Of a stretch of DNA of 64,000 bases, positions 53,427 through 62,089 are shown piece by piece. This DNA is from Opimibacter sp041746735 (lineage in GTDB: Bacteria; Bacteroidota; Bacteroidia; Chitinophagales; Saprospiraceae), in contig JBGTGP010000011.1 in the NCBI GenBank assembly GCA_041746735.1, forward strand, positions 1 to 64,000, written 5' to 3'. Below the pieces are notes generated by a model. The model saw only the letters and a list, made by a program, of their open reading frames with translations. It was not told the DNA's origin and searched no databases. A program made the translations under genes and the position numbers. The first letter of the stretch is position 1. The number at the start of each line of letters is the position of its first letter.

Positions 53427-53459
53427 AATAAAAAAGCCTGACCCCGGAAGGGTCAGGCT
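53427..53459 (-). terminator. Intrinsic terminator of rplU-rpmA
   Basis: Ten-bp perfect stem AGCCTGACCC/GGGTCAGGCT (arms 53435-53444 and 53450-53459) with a 5-nt loop; on the minus strand it is followed by a T-rich tract ending near 53427. It stands 44 bp past the rpmA stop. Confidence 0.9.
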
Positions 53460-53502
53460 GTATTAAAAAACGATATACTCTATTCGAATGATTGTACCGG
53501 AA

Positions 53503-53772
53503 TTATGCTTCTGCACCTCCATCATTCAGGACGTTGACGTAAGTACGGTCACGTTTTTTGGTTTGAAAGGACACGACGCCATCCGTTAGGGCAAAGAGCG
53601 TAAAATCCTTGCCTATACCTACATTTCTTCCGGGGTGGAATTTAGTCCCGCGCTGGCGGATGAGAATATTACCGGCTATTGCAGTCTGACCGCCAAAAAG
53701 CTTTACACCCAGGCGTTTGCCTTTGCTGTCCCGGCCGTTATCGCTACTTCCTACACCTTTCTTATGTGCCAT
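53503..53772 (-). CDS. rpmA: 50S ribosomal protein L27
   Basis: 89 residues. Opens MAHKKGVGSSDNGRDSKGKR without the N-terminal extension that some Firmicutes cleave. Near the peptidyl-transferase centre in the large subunit. 32 bp after rplU, same operon. Confidence 0.98.
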   Translation of the reverse strand: MAHKKGVGSSDNGRDSKGKRLGVKLFGGQTAIAGNILIRQRGTKFHPGRNVGIGKDFTLFALTDGVVSFQTKKRDRTYVNVLNDGGAEA

Positions 53773-53804
53773 TATTTCAGTTGTTTACGTTGTATTAGCT
53801 AAAG

Positions 53805-54116
53805 TTATACCGTAATGGATTCGATCCGGATTTTGGTGTATTGCTGGCGATGACCCTTTTTAACTCTGTAGCCTTTCCTTCTTTTTTTCTTGAATACGAT
53901 CACTTTGTCACCTTTGACATGATCCAGCACTGTCGCAGAAACCGTACCATTTGGAAGCGTTGGTGTACCGACCGACACCGAACCTGCATCATCGGCAAGC
54001 AATATTTTGTTGAATTTCAGGTCTGCACCTACTTCCGCATCCTGGAGATCCACATAGATTTCCTGGCCTTGCTTCACTTTGTATTGCCTGTTGTTCACAT
54101 CAAGAATAGCATACAT
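53805..54116 (-). CDS. rplU: 50S ribosomal protein L21
   Basis: 103 residues, normal length: YAILDVNNRQYKVKQGQEIY and KKKRRKGYRVKKGHRQQYT are family hallmarks. Upstream of rpmA, as in nearly all bacteria. A near-perfect promoter lies 40 bp upstream. Confidence 0.98.
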   Translation of the reverse strand: MYAILDVNNRQYKVKQGQEIYVDLQDAEVGADLKFNKILLADDAGSVSVGTPTLPNGTVSATVLDHVKGDKVIVFKKKRRKGYRVKKGHRQQYTKIRIESITV

Positions 54117-54155
54117 GATTTGAGCTATTTATAGTTTTAATACCTAAACGGGCGG

Positions 54156-54187
54156 CAAAGGTAGGATTATATCACCGATTTTCAAAA
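54156..54187 (-). promoter_or_regulatory. Bacteroidota-type promoter of rplU-rpmA
   Basis: Minus strand TTTG (54183-54186), 19-bp spacer, then TACCTTTG (54156-54163), an exact match to TTTG-N19-TAnnTTTG of the Bacteroidota primary sigma factor. Best promoter in the window; predicted start near 54149. Confidence 0.8.
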
Positions 54188-54238
54188 TATTTTTTGAAGT
54201 TTTACGCACTGATCCTGAGTGTTTTAGTAATTTCCTAT

Positions 54239-55492
54239 TCAGATCAGGTCCCGAAGATACAGGTCCCGCTGAAGCAGGTGCCCCGAACGCTCGATCACCA
54301 GACGCACCCTTTTTCCCGGGGATTTCTGCAGGATCTGATTGATTCCATCCAGCGTAAACATCCGGCTCGGGATTCCCTGTATTTTGATCAGAATATCGTC
54401 AGGCTGTATATCCACCTCACTTGCCGGAGAGTTCTCAAGGACATCCTGGACAACAAATCTGTTGAATTCCTGCCCGTAGGCAAAAAACACGATCCCGCTC
54501 CGATCCATCGTAAATGCCAGTTGCCGCTTGCGGTAGGGTTTGAGTAGCAACTGACTCCGGTTGTAGTCAAATATCACATTGAACCGACTAAGTAATTGGT
54601 TGCCCATGATTCCATTGCGGTACCGGTCCTTATCCAGAAGCCAACTCTCATCAAGGTCTTGATAACTGGTCAAGACATCCGGAAAGCTGATTTGACCTAG
54701 TGAAAGTTGATACAAACGCCCGATATACCCTTCCAGATAACCGCCGAGGCCCATCCCCAATTTGCCCCGGATATACTGATCGGGTAAATGAAGTGATGGA
54801 TGTGTATTGTTGTGCAGCAGCAATGGAATACCGGCACCAGTATCGACCAGCAGATCTACTTGCACTACGGTACCATCCTGAAGATTGGCCTCAGCATGGA
54901 TATACGGTTTGTTGGTTTTGATCTGTAAAGGGAGGCTGATATAATCCGATGGCATTTTAAAGTAGGCCGGATCGTGCAGGATCAGCCGGTTCTTTCTGTA
55001 GTCGATCTGGATAATAAAATTCTTAAAGAAACCTCCTCCGATCAGACCGGCAACAGGTGTCCCAATCATTTCGTCCAGGTTGAAATAGTCTTCTTCCAGC
55101 ACCAGCATATCATAAGGCCTGGGGGCAAGTCCGCTGACCTCTATCAGCCCGTTTCTGGTGATGAGAGCGAAAATTTCCCGACTCAAATCTGAGCCCAGAA
55201 TGGGTATCCGCTTGTCATATGGTACCTGTATGAGATCTGTATATTCCCTTTTAAAGAGAATGATATGCTCGGCTCCGGTATCCAGAATGAACTGCACAGG
55301 CAGTATCCCATAAATCTTAACATCGAGGAGGATAAAATTATGGACATACCTGAAGGGAATGGTGACTTTCTTCCGGCCCTGCAGTATGGCCATTGGATTA
55401 TAAACCAAGCCCTGTGCTATGGCCGACATCGACCATACCCACAAGGTCAGGAGTAAAATCCAATTGAACCGAAACAAGAAACTCTTATGCAT
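54239..55492 (-). CDS. Retropepsin-like aspartyl protease with PDZ domain
   Basis: 417 residues from MHKSFLFRF. Signal peptide (about 1-27, ending SAIAQ). Two aspartyl-protease-like halves with FILDTGAEHIILF and LLVDTGAGIPLLL, then a C-terminal PDZ domain (about 335-415, ENSPASEVDIQPDDILIKI). In Bacteroidota such proteins are exported proteases of unknown substrate. The longer frame start at 55561 would hide the signal peptide. Confidence 0.9.
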   Translation of the reverse strand: MHKSFLFRFNWILLLTLWVWSMSAIAQGLVYNPMAILQGRKKVTIPFRYVHNFILLDVKIYGILPVQFILDTGAEHIILFKREYTDLIQVPYDKRIPILGSDLSREIFALITRNGLIEVSGLAPRPYDMLVLEEDYFNLDEMIGTPVAGLIGGGFFKNFIIQIDYRKNRLILHDPAYFKMPSDYISLPLQIKTNKPYIHAEANLQDGTVVQVDLLVDTGAGIPLLLHNNTHPSLHLPDQYIRGKLGMGLGGYLEGYIGRLYQLSLGQISFPDVLTSYQDLDESWLLDKDRYRNGIMGNQLLSRFNVIFDYNRSQLLLKPYRKRQLAFTMDRSGIVFFAYGQEFNRFVVQDVLENSPASEVDIQPDDILIKIQGIPSRMFTLDGINQILQKSPGKRVRLVIERSGHLLQRDLYLRDLI

Positions 55493-55589
55493 CTGCGGAT
55501 GGATGTCTGTGTCTGAGCAGGGAATATACCCGCAATGAAGTGGTGTTGGCTCTTCCCTCAAATTTAATTCTATCTTTCAATCGAATGAA

Positions 55590-56927
55590 ATGATATTGCC
55601 GATGGCTGCTCCATTGAAAAAATCGATCAACACCTTTACCTTAACGATGATCGCGGTGGGGGCCTGTATAGGATCAGGGATTTTTATTTCGCCTTCTGAT
55701 GTGGCTTCGCAGTTGAGCACCGGTACGCAGTTGCTTTTGGTCTGGGGGATAGGAGGTGTAGTGGCGTTGACCGGAGCGCTGACTTTTGGCGAACTGGCCT
55801 CCCGGCATCCGGGAACCGGCGGGGTGTATGTGTATCTGCGTGAGGCGTATGGTGACGTTGTTGCATTTCTGTACGGATGGAGTATCCTGACGGTCATTAC
55901 CTCCGGAGCTATTGCCGCCTTATGTCTGGCATTTGCACGTTATGCTACCCGGTTGGTGGGATGGGGGCCTGAGATGCAGATACCTCTCGCACTTGCAGCC
56001 TTGCTGGTGGTGACGGTGGTGAATATCGCAGGTGTGAAATATTCGGCATGGTTTTCCAGTGGTATGACCATCCTGAAGATCATCGGTATTGGTATTGTAG
56101 TGGTCGTTTGCTTTGCTTTAGGGCATTCATTTACCGCCCATCTCCGTGATATGCGTCCTGAGGTCACTTCGATTTCTTTCGGAGTGGCCCTGATCGGGGT
56201 TTTGTGGTCCTATGGAGGATGGCATCATGCTTCCTATGTTGGGGGTGAGGTACACAATGCACGTAAGGTGATGCCGAAAGCCCTTTTAGCCGGCGCACTT
56301 ATCGTGACAGTCGTGTATATGCTCGTCAATGCCGCCTATCTTTCTGTCCTGCCGATGTCCGCTATTGCAGCATCTCCGGCTGTGGCAGCAGAAGCATTGA
56401 GCAGCATCACTGTCACCGGAGGCGTTTTGGTGGCTATCCTTATCGCGATCTCAACATTTGGGACTGCCGGCATCTATACTATGTCCGCACCGAGAATCTA
56501 TTTTACCATGGGGGCAGACAAGGTGTTTTTCCCGTGGCTCGCCGATATCCATACAGCCTTTGGTACGCCCATGAAAGCAATTTTACTGCAAAGCTGTTGG
56601 GCTGCTGTCCTGATGCTCTTTTGGGGGACGTTTGAAAAACTCACGACGTATGTCGTATTCATGGACTGGATCTTCATGACATTGGCCGCTATCGGATTGT
56701 TTGTGTTCCGCAGACGACACGGAGGTCCTGATACCAGTGGGTATACAGTCTCCCTTTACCCGCTGACACCACTTGTTTTTATCGGAATCTCCATCTGGTT
56801 TTTAATCAGCACATTGTTCGGCCGACCTGAACAGGCCATAGCGGGATTGATCCTGATGGTGGCTGGATGGCCGGTATACTATTATTTTAGAAAAAAGAAT
56901 TCTGCTAAAGACGGAAGGTCAGTTTGA
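55590..56927 (+). CDS. APC-family amino-acid permease
   Basis: 445 residues, about twelve membrane helices. Helix 1 carries the family motif GACIGSGIFISPSDVA. Amino-acid/polyamine/organocation secondary transporter; substrate unknown. Start could be the ATG at 55590 or 55602. A -7-like TATCTTTC lies at 55571-55578. Its stop overlaps the convergent DUF937-like gene by 9 bp. Confidence 0.93.
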   Translation: MILPMAAPLKKSINTFTLTMIAVGACIGSGIFISPSDVASQLSTGTQLLLVWGIGGVVALTGALTFGELASRHPGTGGVYVYLREAYGDVVAFLYGWSILTVITSGAIAALCLAFARYATRLVGWGPEMQIPLALAALLVVTVVNIAGVKYSAWFSSGMTILKIIGIGIVVVVCFALGHSFTAHLRDMRPEVTSISFGVALIGVLWSYGGWHHASYVGGEVHNARKVMPKALLAGALIVTVVYMLVNAAYLSVLPMSAIAASPAVAAEALSSITVTGGVLVAILIAISTFGTAGIYTMSAPRIYFTMGADKVFFPWLADIHTAFGTPMKAILLQSCWAAVLMLFWGTFEKLTTYVVFMDWIFMTLAAIGLFVFRRRHGGPDTSGYTVSLYPLTPLVFIGISIWFLISTLFGRPEQAIAGLILMVAGWPVYYYFRKKNSAKDGRSV

Positions 56928-57701
56928 TTCCGGCAGGGTGTCCACTGAGGCTGGTGGTATCGGTACAGGTTCTTCTCGTTGCTCTTCCTGTTGATCCGTT
57001 GAATTTCGCGTAGTATCAGATCCGTTTTCTATAAGAAAGAAGATGACAAGAGAGGCGATCAGCAATGCAATCCACGGCCAAAGTCTCGAGGCCGTAACGC
57101 TGTGTTGTTCTGATGCATCCATAAAGGGTGATTGTTCTAATGTCTGAATGACCGGGGTCAACAGTGGAATGGGCTCAGTATATGGCTGGGCGAATTCCGG
57201 TAGTTCGTTGACCAACTCGCTCATTTGGTCTTTAAAGAAAGCGAGGCTTTCGTGCCTATCCAGGTTCGCGTCTTTTACCAGATTCAACACTTCAGTGGCC
57301 ACCAAAGGGGCTGACAATTGCAGGAGACCGGCTGCAGATGAACTTTTCAGCCCACAGCTACCTGCGATATAATCAACCGTCATCTGATATTGATCCTCAA
57401 GCAACTGGCTTAGCAGCTCGTGTCCATGGGCCATTAATCCGGCTGTAGATTCAGGTCGAAGATTCATGAGATTAATGACCTCCGTTTCGGGATGTTTACT
57501 ATCTGCCAGTAAACCCGTCAGATATCCAACCGGGTCAGAGGATAACAGGCTCTTTTTAAGAAAAGCGGACAGCAGTATTGGCATCAAACGATCGATCGCC
57601 TGTGCTATATCTCCTGCTGATTCCTCCAACAAGTTGCTGCCTTCCCGTATTAGGGTTTCACGCAGGGTAGTTTTAATATCAGCTAAGAGATCTTGTGACA
57701 T
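56919..57701 (-). CDS. DUF937-like protein with C-terminal membrane anchor
   Basis: 260 residues. Residues about 1-150 resemble DUF937 helical repeats (IAQAIDRLMPILLSAFLKKS; AAGLLQLSAPLVATEVLN). One membrane segment near 208-228 (WPWIALLIASLVIFFLI) is followed by a short acidic and Pro-rich tail. Function unknown. Follows the BASS-family gene on the same strand by 18 bp. Confidence 0.75.
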   Translation of the reverse strand: MSQDLLADIKTTLRETLIREGSNLLEESAGDIAQAIDRLMPILLSAFLKKSLLSSDPVGYLTGLLADSKHPETEVINLMNLRPESTAGLMAHGHELLSQLLEDQYQMTVDYIAGSCGLKSSSAAGLLQLSAPLVATEVLNLVKDANLDRHESLAFFKDQMSELVNELPEFAQPYTEPIPLLTPVIQTLEQSPFMDASEQHSVTASRLWPWIALLIASLVIFFLIENGSDTTRNSTDQQEEQREEPVPIPPASVDTLPESN

Positions 57702-57719
57702 AAGTCGCTTTCATTTATT

Positions 57720-58652
57720 TCATCCGGAGGTCAAAGGAAGGTTCTTTTTTTGACCAACTGATTTTTTGTTCCAATACAAAGCTATGGCAAAACTGGAGAT
57801 GAGATCCCAGACGGCCCAAAAAGCGGTCACCAGCATCATCCCGCCCAGTACCGGAAAAAAATTAAAGATCAGCACCAGGCCAAGTCCTGCGTTTTGGATG
57901 CCGGTTTCCATTGAAATAGCTCTGGCATCTTCATCGGGGAGTCTACAGGTTTTAGCCCAATAGTAGCCCATGATCATGGCTATCAGATTGTGTACGACGA
58001 CGAGGGCAAAGACGAGACCCAGATACCGCGTGATGTTTTCCAGATTGCTTAGGAGGGCGGTGATGATAAAGCCGAGGTAAATAACTAAAGACAGGTAGCT
58101 GACAGGTTTTCGAATCGATTTGGCTATCTGAGGTCGGAAGTGTCGAAGCAGCATTCCCAGGATCAAAGGCACCAGGATAAGTTTAAAGAGAAATGCCAGC
58201 ATATCCAGCGGGTGGAGATGTATTTGCTCGATTAGTGGATGGACCTTTGGTACCCATCTGGCAAAGAGAGCAAACGCCAGTGGTGTCATCAGGATCGAAC
58301 ACACGGTGACGATGGAGGTCAGGGTGACAGAGAGGGCCGCATTGCCCTTCGACAGATAGGTGGCATAGTTGGACATATTTCCACCAGGACAGGCAGCTAC
58401 CAGCAGCAGTCCGAGGGCGATGCTGGGAAACGGATCCCAGACATAGATCAACACCATCGTCATCAGGGGGAGTAAGATCCATTGGGAGATTAGGCCGACC
58501 AGTACCTTTCGCGGAAAACGAACCACGCGGCTGAAATCCTCAAGCGTCATATCGATTGCGATACCAAACATGATAAATGCCAGGCAGAAATACATGAGGG
58601 TCATCTGACCTTCATCAAAATGGATCCGGATGGCATCAATATCAGGGTGCAT
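57720..58652 (-). CDS. Bile-acid:sodium-symporter (BASS) family transporter
   Basis: 310 residues, about ten membrane segments. Family motifs ACPGGNMSNYATYLSKGNAALS and ETGIQNAGLGL, which line the sodium and substrate sites. Substrate unknown (organic anions in relatives). Start at MHPDIDAIRI: a -7 element 6 bp upstream makes the six-codon-longer version unlikely. Confidence 0.92.
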   Translation of the reverse strand: MHPDIDAIRIHFDEGQMTLMYFCLAFIMFGIAIDMTLEDFSRVVRFPRKVLVGLISQWILLPLMTMVLIYVWDPFPSIALGLLLVAACPGGNMSNYATYLSKGNAALSVTLTSIVTVCSILMTPLAFALFARWVPKVHPLIEQIHLHPLDMLAFLFKLILVPLILGMLLRHFRPQIAKSIRKPVSYLSLVIYLGFIITALLSNLENITRYLGLVFALVVVHNLIAMIMGYYWAKTCRLPDEDARAISMETGIQNAGLGLVLIFNFFPVLGGMMLVTAFWAVWDLISSFAIALYWNKKSVGQKKNLPLTSG

Positions 58653-58658
58653 ACCGCG

Positions 58659-58666
58659 GAAAGGTA
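58659..58666 (-). promoter_or_regulatory. -7-like element TACCTTTC
   Basis: Seven of eight match to TAnnTTTG, 6 bp upstream of the BASS start at 58652. Consistent with the near-leaderless pattern seen at other genes here. Confidence 0.35.
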
Positions 58667-58748
58667 GCAAGGAAATTACTTTCTGCCTTTTGTCTGTGCA
58701 ACGTCTTCCAGAAGTCCTTATTTTTATATCATCTTTACTTCATCAGGG

Positions 58749-61700
58749 ATGGAAAACAAACTTCAGGAACTCGAAAGACTGTATGATCGTGTCGTGCAGG
58801 AAGTCCCGGAACCGGACCAGCAAAGCCGCTATCTGCTTCGACTGTATAATGATCTGATCATATTGCTGAGCGAGGCATCGCAGTTGCATTTCAATACGCT
58901 TTTTGCCCGGGTGAGTTTTATCACGACGCGCTATCCTATGGATCGTATTTGGGCGTATGCCCTCCAGATGCCGCGCAGGGAATTACGTCAGCGGGAATTG
59001 AGTGATGACGTATTGCTTCCGGTGTTACACAGTGTACTTCAGTATCTTTTTCTGCTCTGCCGTGCAGAGCAAAGTGGTATGATTGAACTATCATCCCTGT
59101 CTAAGCCGCTGCCACCGACACTTCCTTTCATGCGCAAGGACGGACGGTTCAAGAAAAAATATGCACGTGTGGTGGCCATCGAGTGGGATTCTTCGTTGAA
59201 ACGACTTGTAGTTCTGGATGAAGATGAGCCGGATTCGACCTTTGTGGTCCATTATGCCGTGCATGATCGAAATGAAATTTTTTCAGAGACGCTCGAACTG
59301 GCGATAAAGGAGATCGGCTTACCGCTGATACTCGGTCTTACCGATGTCACCCTTGAAGAGGAAGGACACTATATACCCTCCTACATCATCATCATGCCGG
59401 ATCTGCTGATGGATGTTACCTCCGTTGTGGGCCTTTATTCAGATGGAGCCGATCCGCCGGCTTTCAATATCATGGACCAATTCTTGCCGCAACAAACGTC
59501 AGTGAATCTGCTGGTGGGTAATGTAGCCAACCATTTTCTGGATGAGTTGATCCGGGATACTACGATTCCATTCAGAGATTTATTTGTCAGTGCATTTCGG
59601 CTCTACCCGGTGGAGTTTTCCAGAATGGATGATGATAAGGTCAGGCAGATAGATCGGATACTGAAATTGCATTACAGTCATATCTCGGACGTGATAGAGA
59701 ATAGATTTCCGACGGTTGGAATTGAGCGAACACGATGTGTGATCGAACCTTCCTACTTCAGTCCCAGATTTGGCATCAAGGGCCGGCTCGATCTCTATCA
59801 TGAAGCGGAATCCGGTGACGCCGCGTCCATTATTGAGCTGAAAAGTTCGGGCCCTTTCAGGCCTAATAGTTACGGCTTGAGCAGTGCGCACTACCATCAA
59901 ACACTTTTGTATGATCTGATGATCCGGTCGAGTCACCAAGCGGGCTTCAAAAGATCCAATTTTATTTTGTACTCCAATCAGTCCATGGATACCTTGCGAT
60001 ATGCAGCTACAGTGGAATCCATACAAAAGGAAACGATCCACAACCGCAATCAGTGGATCCTCCTCCTCCAACGAATGGCCAACCTCGATCATCCGGATAC
60101 AGTTGATCTTTTTGCTCAAATAGATCCCGATTTATGTCCGGATATCAAGGGCTATGTCAGAACTCACATCGTAGAGTGGCACAAGATGTATGCGGGTCTT
60201 TCTCCGGGCGAACGAAAGTATTTCAGAAGTTTCACAGCCTTTGTTACGCGTGAACATACGCTTGCCCGCATCGGTAGTGACAAGGGTGACGGGGCGGGAG
60301 GCTTGGCCGGACTCTGGCTCGATGCCGTCGACGTGAAGGAAGAGCGGTATCAGTTGTTGCAGGGGCTTGAACTCGAAAGGATCGGCAAGGAGCAGCGACA
60401 GACCACCATCCGATTTCAACGGACGGCACGTACCAACCCACTGGCCAATTTTCGTGCAGGTGATATAGCCATCATGTATCCGTATGAAGAAGGACTGACA
60501 CAAGATCCTACACTGCACCAATTGCATCGGGCCAATGTGCTCGAGGTCACGGCCACTCACGTGGAGATCAGATTACGAAATGTACAGATTCACACCGAAA
60601 GTATTGATAGTATCCGGTTATGGAATCTGGAGCATGACTTGCTGGATAGTAGTTTCAGATCCCTCTACAGATCGCTGTGGTTGCTGATGTCCGCGGATGT
60701 CATGTCACGGCAATACATCCTGGGCGTAAAGGCTCCTCCAGTCCCTGTCACGGTCATGGTATATCCGGCCCCGGGTGATTTATCTGAAACACAATTGAAG
60801 ATCTATCAAGAAGGTATTCGGTCCGAAAAGATGTATCTCCTCTGGGGTCCACCGGGTACCGGCAAAACCAGCATGATGTTGCGAAGCTGGGTTTGGTATT
60901 ATTTCCATCATACGAATTGCCGGATAGCCTTGCTGGCCTATACCAACAAAGCTGTAGACGAGATTTGCGAAGCCCTTCAACAGAATGGTGCCGAAATGGG
61001 CCGGCATTTTATACGGATTGGTTCTTCATCAGCCACGGGAGAGGCATATCGGGACAGACTCCTGGATAACGTCATCTCCACTATGACGCGCCGCACAGAG
61101 ATACTGGAGTTACTGGCCAACACCCGGATATTTGTTGCCACTATCGCCTCGATACAAGGCAGGAGTGAATTATTTAACCTGATCAACATGGATGTGGTGA
61201 TCATGGATGAAGCTTCGCAATTGCTGGATCCCAGTATTGTCGGTTTGCTGACACGATTTGAGAAAGCCATTCTTATCGGGGATCACATGCAATTGCCGGC
61301 GGTGACAACGCAACCTGCATCCATGTGTCAGATCCGTCTGGCTGGTGAGTGGAGTGAAAGGATTGGACTTTCGGATATGGGCATGTCCTATTTCGAGCGG
61401 CTGTACAGATTGTATCAACAGAGAGGTTGGTTTCATTTGATGGGTACCTTGTATGAGCAGGGCAGGATGCATGAGAGTATCCAGTCCTTTGCCAATGAGC
61501 ATGTCTATAAAGGACTGCTACGCGTGGTGGATGTACGCCGACAGTCGAAAAGGATGGAAGAAGATATTGGCGTGGAGGATGCCGCAATTTTCAATGAAAG
61601 ATTGATCTATATTCCGTCACAGACCAGCCTTGAGGAAATATACCGTAAGACAAACGCGAGCGAAGCTGAATTGATCATTGCGTTGGTGCAAATATGGAAG

Positions 61701-62081
61701 AAGAAATTATTGGAGACAAACCGGGAATGGCAGATTGGGGTTATTACACCTTTTCGGGCACAGATCGCAGCCATCATGCATCTGGCCCATCAGCACGGGT
61801 TGGAAATGAAGGGTGTCACGGTTGACACGGTCGAGCGGTATCAGGGTGGAGCACGCGATATAATCATCATGTCCTGCGCGGCCAACCAACCTCAAACCCT
61901 GACCCGAATCACGTCAGTTAATGCTGACGGGGTGGATCGGAAACTCAACGTTGCTGTCACCCGGGCAAGACAGCAATTTATTTTATTAGGCGTAGAAGAA
62001 ATATTAAAACACCAGGATGCATATGCATTGCTGATGCGGATGTGTTGCCGGATTGAACCTGAATTGATATTCAACAGGTGA
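58749..62081 (+). CDS. Dna2-like nuclease-helicase
   Basis: 1110 residues. An N-terminal helical region leads into a Cas4/RecB-like PD-(D/E)XK nuclease: H262 in GNVANHFLDEL, GRLD (345-348), IELK (362-365), and Q384 in HQTLLYDL. A C-terminal superfamily-1 helicase follows: Walker A GPPGTGKTS (700-708), DEAS (820-823), GDHMQLP, RYQGGARDIIIMS and VAVTRARQQF. The four Fe-S cysteines of eukaryotic Dna2 and AddB are not evident; only C330 and C463 lie near the nuclease. Likely processes DNA flaps or ends in repair. Convergent with ggt, 8 bp between stops. Confidence 0.9.
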   Translation: MENKLQELERLYDRVVQEVPEPDQQSRYLLRLYNDLIILLSEASQLHFNTLFARVSFITTRYPMDRIWAYALQMPRRELRQRELSDDVLLPVLHSVLQYLFLLCRAEQSGMIELSSLSKPLPPTLPFMRKDGRFKKKYARVVAIEWDSSLKRLVVLDEDEPDSTFVVHYAVHDRNEIFSETLELAIKEIGLPLILGLTDVTLEEEGHYIPSYIIIMPDLLMDVTSVVGLYSDGADPPAFNIMDQFLPQQTSVNLLVGNVANHFLDELIRDTTIPFRDLFVSAFRLYPVEFSRMDDDKVRQIDRILKLHYSHISDVIENRFPTVGIERTRCVIEPSYFSPRFGIKGRLDLYHEAESGDAASIIELKSSGPFRPNSYGLSSAHYHQTLLYDLMIRSSHQAGFKRSNFILYSNQSMDTLRYAATVESIQKETIHNRNQWILLLQRMANLDHPDTVDLFAQIDPDLCPDIKGYVRTHIVEWHKMYAGLSPGERKYFRSFTAFVTREHTLARIGSDKGDGAGGLAGLWLDAVDVKEERYQLLQGLELERIGKEQRQTTIRFQRTARTNPLANFRAGDIAIMYPYEEGLTQDPTLHQLHRANVLEVTATHVEIRLRNVQIHTESIDSIRLWNLEHDLLDSSFRSLYRSLWLLMSADVMSRQYILGVKAPPVPVTVMVYPAPGDLSETQLKIYQEGIRSEKMYLLWGPPGTGKTSMMLRSWVWYYFHHTNCRIALLAYTNKAVDEICEALQQNGAEMGRHFIRIGSSSATGEAYRDRLLDNVISTMTRRTEILELLANTRIFVATIASIQGRSELFNLINMDVVIMDEASQLLDPSIVGLLTRFEKAILIGDHMQLPAVTTQPASMCQIRLAGEWSERIGLSDMGMSYFERLYRLYQQRGWFHLMGTLYEQGRMHESIQSFANEHVYKGLLRVVDVRRQSKRMEEDIGVEDAAIFNERLIYIPSQTSLEEIYRKTNASEAELIIALVQIWKKKLLETNREWQIGVITPFRAQIAAIMHLAHQHGLEMKGVTVDTVERYQGGARDIIIMSCAANQPQTLTRITSVNADGVDRKLNVAVTRARQQFILLGVEEILKHQDAYALLMRMCCRIEPELIFNR

Positions 62082-62089
62082 GTTCAATC

